Part shown: in pieces, positions 25,971 through 33,540 of the stretch | Position numbering within the stretch: position 1 is the first letter of the stretch | How the letters are laid out: each line of letters opens with the position of its first letter | Assembly: GCA_016931955.1 (NCBI GenBank) | Contig: JAFGDV010000025.1 | Span: forward strand, 1-33,540 | DNA length: 33,540 nucleotides | Direction: 5' to 3' | Origin: Candidatus Altarchaeota archaeon | GTDB taxonomy: Archaea > Altiarchaeota > Altiarchaeia > IMC4 > QMZM01 | Translations under genes and position numbers: made by a program | Notes under the pieces: model-generated | What the model was told of the DNA's origin: nothing | The model's input: the letters and a program-made list of their open reading frames with translations, nothing else | The model's database searches: none

Positions 25971-27035
25971 ATGCCCTTAATACCATATATAGCACACACG
26001 GTGATAATCAACACCTCGGTTCTTGCAGGAGAAGAATTTAATCTCCTAGAGGAAGCCCACCTCGTAGTAGAAGACGGCATGATCAGGGAAGTCAATGAAG
26101 GTTACGAAGCCGGCGGAATAGACCTGCAGGATTACCTTGCAATTCCTGGATTGATCAACGGGCACACGCACGTCGGCGACAGCTTCGCTAAGGAAGCCGC
26201 CCTAGGCCTCTCAGTGGATGATGCTGTTGGAAAAAACGGGTTAAAGTGGCAGCTCTATAAGGAAAGCAGACGGGAATCCAGGGTTAAAGCGATAAGGGAC
26301 TCCTTGGAGTACATGCTTCTCTCAGGAGTAACATGTTTCGCCGACTTCCGGGAGTTCGGCTGGGAGGGGATCGAAGAGCTGGAGGAAGCCTTAGACGATG
26401 TCCCGCTGAAGGCCGTGATATTGGGCCGAGACCTCCCTATTGAGGACGTCGACGGATTAGGATTGAATCTACATCAAGTAGACCAGATCCCGGAAAACAG
26501 GGAGGGGCGGATTATTGCATTGCATGCTGGGGAAGACTGTGAGGAGGTACCTAAGGCACTGGGATATGACCCGGACGTCATAGTACATTGCACTCATGCG
26601 ACAGATGAGGACTTAGAGGAAATCGCGAGGAAGAGGATCTCCGTCATCGTCTGTCCTAGGGCCAACGCCGCCTTAGGTGTTGGATTTCCCAGAGTTGATG
26701 ATATGCTTGATCTCGGCATCAATGTATGCATTGGAACGGACAACGTTATGACTAATTCGCCTAACATGTGGAGGGAGATGGAATTCCTGTCTAAGGCTTG
26801 CCGTCTTCCGCCAGCGAAGGCATTGATGATGTCTACATTGAATGCTGCGAAAGCCTTCCGTCTTGACTCGGGTTGCATCAAGGAAGGCTGTCGGGCTGAC
26901 ATCGTGTTCTTGGACAAAAACGCTATCAATCTCAGAGACAGTAGGAATCCTCTGGCTACGATAGTGTATAGATGCGAGCCTGAGAATGTGAGAAAGGTGT
27001 TGATCGACGGCAGATTCGTTGTCGACGGGGGCTGA
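25971..27035 (+). CDS. Amidohydrolase superfamily, deaminase-like (cytosine / SAH deaminase branch)
   Basis: 'IPGLINGHTHVGDS', 'IALHAGED', 'VIVHCTHATDEDLEEIARKRISVIVCPRANAALGVGFPRVDDMLDLGINVCIGTDNVMTNSPNMWREMEFL'. Confidence 0.88.
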   Translation: MPLIPYIAHTVIINTSVLAGEEFNLLEEAHLVVEDGMIREVNEGYEAGGIDLQDYLAIPGLINGHTHVGDSFAKEAALGLSVDDAVGKNGLKWQLYKESRRESRVKAIRDSLEYMLLSGVTCFADFREFGWEGIEELEEALDDVPLKAVILGRDLPIEDVDGLGLNLHQVDQIPENREGRIIALHAGEDCEEVPKALGYDPDVIVHCTHATDEDLEEIARKRISVIVCPRANAALGVGFPRVDDMLDLGINVCIGTDNVMTNSPNMWREMEFLSKACRLPPAKALMMSTLNAAKAFRLDSGCIKEGCRADIVFLDKNAINLRDSRNPLATIVYRCEPENVRKVLIDGRFVVDGG

Positions 27036-27036
27036 A

Positions 27037-27696
27037 ATGGCTGACATGTCAAAGAAAACATGGTGCGAACTTGAAGGGATGAGAGACAGAGGCATTATCA
27101 TACCAATTGGGAGTGTTGAACAGCATGGACCCCATCTTCCGTTGGAAACTGATTCCCTGCTAGTGGAAAGAATCGCTGGGGAGGTTGCTGAACGAATAGG
27201 TTGCTTGGTTGCCCCGACCCTCATCCTTGGAGTCTCCGAGGAGCACATGGATTTTGTGGGCACGATAACACTGAGCCCGGAAACGTTCAAGGGCGTGGTC
27301 TATGACGTCTGTAACAGCCTGAGTAGGCATGGTTTCAGTAAACTGCACATCATCAGCTACCATGGGGGTAACAAACAATATCTCGTTGAGCTGCTGCCCG
27401 AGATCAAGGACGCTGGGATAACGGCCACACTACACCGTGTCTTAGGCAGATTGGGTAAATTCGATCACGCTGGCGAAGTGGAGACGTCTTTGATGCTCTA
27501 TCTTTTCCCGGAACTGGTTAGGAAAGATAGGGTAGAGAGATTTCATTATAGGATTCCGGCAGGTTATGGGTGGAGGACGAAGGACTATTCAGAGAGTGGG
27601 GTCATAGGTGAGGCTGTGGAAGCGAGTCCTGCTAATGGCATTAAATACTTTAATCAGATAGTGGAGGCTATTGTGGAGGAGATAGAAGATGAGTAG
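27037..27696 (+). CDS. arfB: Creatininase-family protein, probable 2-amino-5-formylamino-6-ribosylaminopyrimidin-4(3H)-one 5'-phosphate deformylase
   Basis: 'GIIIPIGSVEQHGPHLPLETDSLLVERIAGEVAE', 'HIISYHGGNKQYLVEL', 'DHAGEVETSLMLYLFPELV'; next to ribB. Confidence 0.8.
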   Translation: MADMSKKTWCELEGMRDRGIIIPIGSVEQHGPHLPLETDSLLVERIAGEVAERIGCLVAPTLILGVSEEHMDFVGTITLSPETFKGVVYDVCNSLSRHGFSKLHIISYHGGNKQYLVELLPEIKDAGITATLHRVLGRLGKFDHAGEVETSLMLYLFPELVRKDRVERFHYRIPAGYGWRTKDYSESGVIGEAVEASPANGIKYFNQIVEAIVEEIEDE

Positions 27697-28390
27697 ACTG
27701 GATGATGCTTTAGAGGACCTTCGTAGGGGCAGGTTTGTTCTTGTTCATGACTTTGAGAGCAGGGAGGATGAGATAGATCTGGTGGTCGCCGCAGAATTTG
27801 TGAAACCGAAGCATGTGGCGAGGATGCGAACTGACGCTGGTGGATTGATTTGTTTGGCCGTTGACGGGGAATTGGCTGAAAAAATCGGTTTGCCTTTTAT
27901 GGTGGACGTCTATAGGTCGACGATGGATAACTTTCCCTTACTTACGCATCTGATGCCAAATGACATAAAATATGACAACAGGTCTTCTTTTTCCTTAACA
28001 ATAAACCATCGGAAAACGTATACTGGAATACCCGACATCGACAGAGCCCTCACGATCCAAGAACTGGGAGCATTCTGTAGAAACCTTCCTGAAAACACAG
28101 GTGAAGCATTCGGGGAAAAGTTCAGGTCGCCTGGGCATGTTCACCTGCTTATCTCCTCGGATCTTAAGAACAGGTTGGGTCATACGGAGCTGTCGACTGC
28201 TCTCTTGAGGATGGCCGGGCTTACGCCTGTTGCTGCGATCTGTGAGATGCTTGATTCCTGGACCCACCACGCCTTGCTTAAAACCGCAGCGATTAAATAT
28301 GCGAAAGAACATAATTTAATCTTGTTGGATGGGAACGAGGTGAAGAAGGCCTATGAGAAACTTCAGAAAGTTTCATCATCAGAACGAGGT

Positions 28391-28393
<3 letters not shown>
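27689..28393 (+). CDS. ribB: 3,4-dihydroxy-2-butanone 4-phosphate synthase
   Basis: 'LRRGRFVLVHDFESREDEIDLVVAAEFVKPKHVARMRTDAGGLICLAV', 'FRSPGHVHLLI', 'GHTELSTALLRMAGLTPVAAICEML'. Confidence 0.95.
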
Positions 28394-29181
<788 letters not shown>

Positions 29182-29185
29182 AAAA

Positions 29186-30493
29186 ATGTCAGTAAACAGC
29201 TTGTTTCGGGTGTTGTTTCATCCCTCTGACTCGTTTTTTTATGAAGGATCTGAGGCCTCCCTCGGAGGGGCTGTTAGGAACATCATGCTTGCTGTGATAC
29301 TGGTTTCGCTCATATGTGGTGGCCTGATCATAGTGCTGGTATTGGTCTTGGGCGTAGTTGCTTTCCCTTTTATGTTCGGGCAGACTGGTGCCTTGATTCC
29401 AAGCTTGTTGTTGGTCATCCCATACATGATACTTAGCATCCTCGTTGCCGGATTGCTTATGGTTATTATCTTGTTCATCGAATCCTTCATTCTCTTCGTA
29501 ACATCCCGGATCCTTGGCGGGGGCGGGGATTTTACGACGCAGACATATTATCTCTCAATGATCGAGGCCGTCTTCATACTTATTTCGCCGATAACCTCTA
29601 TTTTATCCCTTATACCCCTCCTTTCAATTATCGTTCTTCTCTACTATCTGTTCCTCATCACGATCGCTTTGAAGGAGGCTCACGGCTACGGTATTATCAG
29701 GGCTGCCTTGAGCTGGCTGATACCTGCAGCTGTGATGCTTGCTTTAGTCTTCTTCTTCATCTCATCCTTGATCATGATAATCAACAGTCAACTTGCTGAA
29801 ATGGATCTTGGGGGTATAGAGACTGCTGGTTTAGTGGAAACTGTGGTGGATTCCGGGATACCTCAACAACCCTCTGGCCTCCCATCTGGGACCCATCAGA
29901 CAATCTCTTCTCCGGGGTTCTCCTATGAACTGTATCTGCCCTGGAATTATTCTTCAGAAAGACAATATCCTCTGGTGATCTGTTTCTCCCCTAATGGCAA
30001 TGGGGCTGACTTTCAGGATTCAGTCTACCCTGTCACTAACGAATATGGGTATGTATTGGTTGGTTCCAACGACTTCAGGAACGACGTTGATTCCAGTATA
30101 TTCCTCCCAAGGATCTATGGGAGTTTAGCGGATATAAGATCTAGGGTTAATATCGACGGAAACCGGATCTATGCCTGCGGTTTCTCTGGTGGGGGCATGG
30201 CCTCCTATGTGGTCTCCTATTTTAAGCCGAACTACTTCCAGGGATTGATTGTCAACTCCGGGAGCATACATGGTAGCCTCTACAACAAAGAGGACCTTAG
30301 GAGGATGGGCGTCAGAAAGGTTGTGTTGATCTGCGGCAGAGGAGATGGCGTTGTCTCATGCGAGCATATGGAGAATGATGAGAGATGGCTCAATGCCTCT
30401 GGGATAGAGACATACTTTATAGAGTTTGATGGCGGGCACAGTATCGCCCCACAGGATAGCTATATCAAGGCTATTGAATGGCTGGAGACTTAA
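29186..30493 (+). CDS. N-terminal Yip1-like membrane domain fused to C-terminal alpha/beta hydrolase (esterase-like)
   Basis: N-terminal multi-TM 'LFRVLFHPSDSFFYEGSEASLGGAVRNIML'; C-terminal 'FSYELYLPWNYSSERQYPLVICF...IYACGFSGGGMASYV...LICGRGDGVV...FDGGHS'. Confidence 0.75.
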   Translation: MSVNSLFRVLFHPSDSFFYEGSEASLGGAVRNIMLAVILVSLICGGLIIVLVLVLGVVAFPFMFGQTGALIPSLLLVIPYMILSILVAGLLMVIILFIESFILFVTSRILGGGGDFTTQTYYLSMIEAVFILISPITSILSLIPLLSIIVLLYYLFLITIALKEAHGYGIIRAALSWLIPAAVMLALVFFFISSLIMIINSQLAEMDLGGIETAGLVETVVDSGIPQQPSGLPSGTHQTISSPGFSYELYLPWNYSSERQYPLVICFSPNGNGADFQDSVYPVTNEYGYVLVGSNDFRNDVDSSIFLPRIYGSLADIRSRVNIDGNRIYACGFSGGGMASYVVSYFKPNYFQGLIVNSGSIHGSLYNKEDLRRMGVRKVVLICGRGDGVVSCEHMENDERWLNASGIETYFIEFDGGHSIAPQDSYIKAIEWLET

Positions 30494-30512
30494 AATAAAA
30501 AAAGGTGATATG

Positions 30513-31013
30513 ATGGAGAAAATAAATCTAGGAATTGTTGCGGCGGAATTCAACTATGATATAACGTATGCCATGGTTGAATTGGCAAAGGAACATGCGA
30601 GGTTTCTTGACGTAGACGTTGAGGAAGTCGTTAGAGTTCCGGGTGTTTTTGACATGCCTTTGGCGGTGAAGATGCTCTTGGATAGGAATGACGTGGACTG
30701 CGTGGTCGCCCTCGGCGCCGTCATTGAGGGTCAGACGGAACACGATGAGATTGTTGCACAGCATGCTGCGAGAAAGATCGCTGATCTTGCTCTCGACTAT
30801 GGGAAGCCTATCGGTCTTGGGATAGCAGGTCCTGGTATGAGCAGGCTTGACGCACATAAGCGGATCGAGTATGCGAAGAGGGCTGTTGAAGCCGCCGTTA
30901 AGATGTGCAAGGTATTGAAGGGTTCCGGATTCCGTTCAAAGGGAGGGGACGAAGGGAAAGACGACAACTTCGACATTAACCCGAATGTGGGCAGGTTTTT
31001 GGAGATGGGTTAG
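30513..31013 (+). CDS. ribH: 6,7-dimethyl-8-ribityllumazine synthase
   Basis: 'NLGIVAAEFNYDITYAMVELAKEHA', 'VRVPGVFDMPLAVKMLLDRNDVDCVVALGAVIEGQTEHDEIVAQHAARKIADLALDYGKPIGLGIAGPGM'. Confidence 0.95.
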   Translation: MEKINLGIVAAEFNYDITYAMVELAKEHARFLDVDVEEVVRVPGVFDMPLAVKMLLDRNDVDCVVALGAVIEGQTEHDEIVAQHAARKIADLALDYGKPIGLGIAGPGMSRLDAHKRIEYAKRAVEAAVKMCKVLKGSGFRSKGGDEGKDDNFDINPNVGRFLEMG

Positions 31014-31342
31014 AGCAGCTTCAGTTTTCCCGTTATTTTGTCTATGTCTTCCTCGGGTGCGGGGCCTATGCCTACGCAGGTTACCGTGCCTGGGGGGATC
31101 TCTGTTCTTCCCGCGTCGCTTATTAGTGAAACTGGGAGCCCTGTCTTCTTCGCTTCCTCATAGATACCCATCAGTTCTTCAAGGTTGCTGCAGCCTAGCA
31201 CGGATTTCTTCTGCATGTCTCTCATCCATTCTTTCCTCCACTTGCTTTTTTCGGCTGCTTCGACGGCTGCATGCGCTACCTGCGCCGCCAGTTTTCCCTT
31301 GCTTAGCCTCAGGTCTTTTCTTACGACGATTACCTGCTTCAT
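31010..31342 (-). CDS. pth2: Peptidyl-tRNA hydrolase 2
   Basis: 'KQVIVVRKDLRLSKGKLAAQVAHAAVEAAEKS', 'LPVSLISDAGRTEIPPGTVTCVGIGPAPEEDIDKITGKLKLL'. Confidence 0.96.
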   Translation of the reverse strand: MKQVIVVRKDLRLSKGKLAAQVAHAAVEAAEKSKWRKEWMRDMQKKSVLGCSNLEELMGIYEEAKKTGLPVSLISDAGRTEIPPGTVTCVGIGPAPEEDIDKITGKLKLL

Positions 31343-31379
31343 CTCTTCTAATAAATATTGAAGTCTATATAGTTAAGGT

Positions 31380-32435
31380 ATGAAGGAGTTATGGGTGAGG
31401 GCTGACCAGAATCGGCCGTGGGATAATAGGAAGAAGTATGTCACATCTGCCCTGGAGAGTGGCGCAGATGCTGTCTTGGTGAAGGATGGGGAAGGCGTCA
31501 AGGTCAGGGAACTGGGCAGGATTAAAGTCGTTTCTGGAAGCGAAGACGCCGACGTCAGACTCTTTAAGTCCTTTGATGAACTTAGGGGTAAGGGTGTTAA
31601 GGCCTTCTATAAGGTCATCAAGTCTAAAGGGGATGAGGAGGAGATCGTCTCCGCCGGGGGGCGGGCTGAATATGTTGTCGTGAAGGCATCTGATTGGAAG
31701 GTCATCCCCTTGGAGAACTTAATCGCTGCTCTACGCGGTAAGGCGAGGATTATCGTGGAGGTTTCTTCATTGGATGAGGCGCGCCTGGCATTGGAGACCC
31801 TCGAAGTCGGATGTGAGGGTGTTCTAGCAGACGTTAAACCTGGGGACGTCAGCAGATTCAGGGACGTGGTGGATTCGGCTTCAACCGAGAAGCTGCCTCT
31901 TTCAGCTGCTGAGGTGTCTGATGTTAAGCAGGTTGGCATGGGCGACCGAGTCTGTGTTGATACTTGCTCTGTCTTTGAGGGCGCTGAGGGCATGCTAGTA
32001 GGCTCGCAGTCTAATGCCCTTTTTTTGGTTCACGCGGAGAACATCGAGACGCCTTATGTGGCGCAGAGGCCTTTCCGGGTTAATGCGGGTCCCGTGCACG
32101 CCTACACCAGGATGCCTGATGGGAAAACCAGGTATCTTAGTGAGTTGTCTGCTGGGGACTCTGTTCTCGCAGTCGATGCCGGAGGCAACACCCGTGGGAT
32201 GGTCGTCGGGCGTTTGAAGATTGAGAGGCGACCCTTGATTCTCGTGGAGGCTGTGTTTGAGGGTATCAGGTTTAAGACTATCTTGCAGAATGCTGAAACC
32301 ATTAGGTTGGTTTCGCCTAAGGGCGGGGCTTTGTCTGTCGCATCCCTTAAGAGGGGCGATAAGGTATTGGTCTATCTTGAGGACGGGGGCCGACACTTCG
32401 GCATGAAGGTCGAGGAGACCATAGAGGAGAAATAG
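31380..32435 (+). CDS. 3-dehydroquinate synthase II (archaeal AroB')
   Basis: 'KELWVRADQNRPWDNRKKYVTSALESGADAVLV', 'RVCVDTCSVFEGAEGMLVGSQSNALFLVHAENIETPYVAQRPFRVNAGPVHAYTRMPDGKTRYLSELSAGD'. Confidence 0.95.
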   Translation: MKELWVRADQNRPWDNRKKYVTSALESGADAVLVKDGEGVKVRELGRIKVVSGSEDADVRLFKSFDELRGKGVKAFYKVIKSKGDEEEIVSAGGRAEYVVVKASDWKVIPLENLIAALRGKARIIVEVSSLDEARLALETLEVGCEGVLADVKPGDVSRFRDVVDSASTEKLPLSAAEVSDVKQVGMGDRVCVDTCSVFEGAEGMLVGSQSNALFLVHAENIETPYVAQRPFRVNAGPVHAYTRMPDGKTRYLSELSAGDSVLAVDAGGNTRGMVVGRLKIERRPLILVEAVFEGIRFKTILQNAETIRLVSPKGGALSVASLKRGDKVLVYLEDGGRHFGMKVEETIEEK

Positions 32436-32459
32436 TATATAAGACTTGAGGAAAACTTT

Positions 32460-32824
32460 TTATTTGCTCATTTTTTCGGGGGTATTGTTTAGTCTTATTA
32501 TTGCTGTTGTCAGGTCTTCATAGACGTTCACGCCTTTTTGTATATTTGGTCGAATGTTGGGGAGTGAGGGAATAAACCGATATTGATTAGGTCTTTGACG
32601 TCTTCGGCGTCTTTTTTAAGTTATTCGATTAGGTTTTCTGTTATTTCTTGGTGGGCGCCTTCGGTGTCTTCTTTTTCTCCTTCTAGGACTTCTTCGACTC
32701 GGCCGTCTGGGAGATTGAAGGCGCCGCCTTTTTTAAATCCGCTGTGTATTGGGGCGGAGGTGATTTTTAGCCTGCAGCCTACGTGTTGTACATGTTCATC
32801 TGTTATGTGGAATAGGGCTTTCAT
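32460..32824 (-). pseudogene. Acylphosphatase-like gene with in-frame TAA and a frameshift
   Basis: MKALFHITDEHVQHVGCRLKI...GGAFNLPDGRVEEVLEGEKEDTEGAHQEITENLIE*LKKDAEDVKDLINIGLFPHSPTFDQIYKK/(frameshift at A-run)/GVNVYEDLTTAIIRLNNTPEKMSK*. Confidence 0.6.
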
Positions 32825-32957
32825 CTTTAATCAGACTCAATTAAGTATACGCTGGGGGGGATATATGGGGTTTACTCTGCTCCTGCGTGTCCGTTGTGAG
32901 GGATAGTTCATCTGGTTTCATTTAGTCTCAGATATTTGGGACTTATTGGAATGGGAA

Positions 32958-33410
32958 TCAATCTATCTTGTGGGCATATAGTCTTCCGGCGTCTGTTAGT
33001 TTTGCTTTGATGTTTCTTCCTTTTCGGCTGGTCTCTATTAGGCCGTCTTTTTTTAGGTCGCTTAGGTGGTAGCTTATTCTTGATCTCTCTGATTCGGTTT
33101 TTTCTTTCATGAGTTCTTCTAGTAGTGTCTCTGTGTTTTTGAGTTTGACTAGTATTTCTTTTTTCTCTTTTGATAGTTTTTTTAGGGGCAGCCTTGGTGC
33201 TTCTTTGACTGAGCGTATTCCTGTTATTTTTCCGTTCTTATATTCCGGTAATCCAATGTATGCCTTTGTTTCTGTGGTTTGGGCCGCCAGGTATGCTGCT
33301 ATTCCTGCTGTGCGCAGTGATCCGGATAGGTTTATTTTGACTTCGTTTTCTGCGGCCTGTTCTTTTCTTATCACGTCTATTAGTGTCAGCGCTGTCGCTG
33401 TGACGTCGTC
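32958..33410 (-). CDS. CARF-like plus winged-HTH regulator, apparently missing its N-terminal part (ORF track runs to 33515)
   Basis: 'DDVTATALTLIDVIRKEQAAENEVKINLSGSLRTAGIAAYLAAQTTETKAYIGL' CARF-like half; 'SERSRISYHLSDLKKDGLIETSRKGRNIKAKLTDAGRLYAHKID' wHTH. Confidence 0.6.
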   Translation of the reverse strand, partial: DDVTATALTLIDVIRKEQAAENEVKINLSGSLRTAGIAAYLAAQTTETKAYIGLPEYKNGKITGIRSVKEAPRLPLKKLSKEKKEILVKLKNTETLLEELMKEKTESERSRISYHLSDLKKDGLIETSRKGRNIKAKLTDAGRLYAHKID

Positions 33411-33540
33411 TAAATATATAAGACTAAAAAATGATTTCAGGGCGGAATCCAAGGACATTAAAAGATTCAATGAAAATACCGAAGACCTCCCATGCAAGAA
33501 AACAATAATCTTCAAGCACGGGAAGATGGGAGAATCAGTA

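Noticed and set aside
26594-27290. Minus ORFs of 155 and 205 aa opposite the amidohydrolase/arfB genes
   Set aside because: Antisense shadows of well-recognised + genes.
30985-31383. 132-aa plus ORF opposite pth2
   Set aside because: Low-complexity antisense of Pth2, which is clear on the minus strand.
31380-32435. Phrase 'SELSAGDSVLAVDAGG' in AroB' considered as a second Hint domain
   Set aside because: It is part of the normal 3-dehydroquinate synthase II C-terminal region; no Cys1/Asn splice motifs.

Overview
Archaeal chromosomal window, gene-dense. It holds informational genes (pheS, rnhB, rpl10e, aEF1B, metG, L12/P1, nob1, pth2), an archaeal riboflavin cluster (arfB-ribB-ribC-ribH with an upstream amidohydrolase), aroB', signalling-type genes (V4R, KaiC-like, DUF835) and a giant modular surface protein that enters from the left edge. 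The standout locus is at the left end. The surface-protein gene carries an in-frame intein (nt 51-1172). Its Hint N- and C-terminal splicing blocks are separated not by a homing endonuclease but by an antisense two-gene cassette: a VapB-like antitoxin and a PIN-domain VapC-like toxin, with their own archaeal TATA box. The cassette fills the usual endonuclease position, and the sense frame stays open through it because the two frames face each other wobble-to-wobble. I found no description of this arrangement from memory and could not search. Secondary items: two hairpin-dense segments that look like structured RNAs (22.91-23.28 kb; 28.39-28.71 kb between ribB and ribC), an amidohydrolase abutting arfB that is a candidate for the unassigned archaeal riboflavin deaminase step, a PIN-like cytoplasmic tail on the surface protein, two genes with frameshift plus in-frame stop, an AT-rich repeat-dense intergenic region, and a truncated CARF-HTH gene at the right edge. 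All family assignments are by eye; no searches were run.
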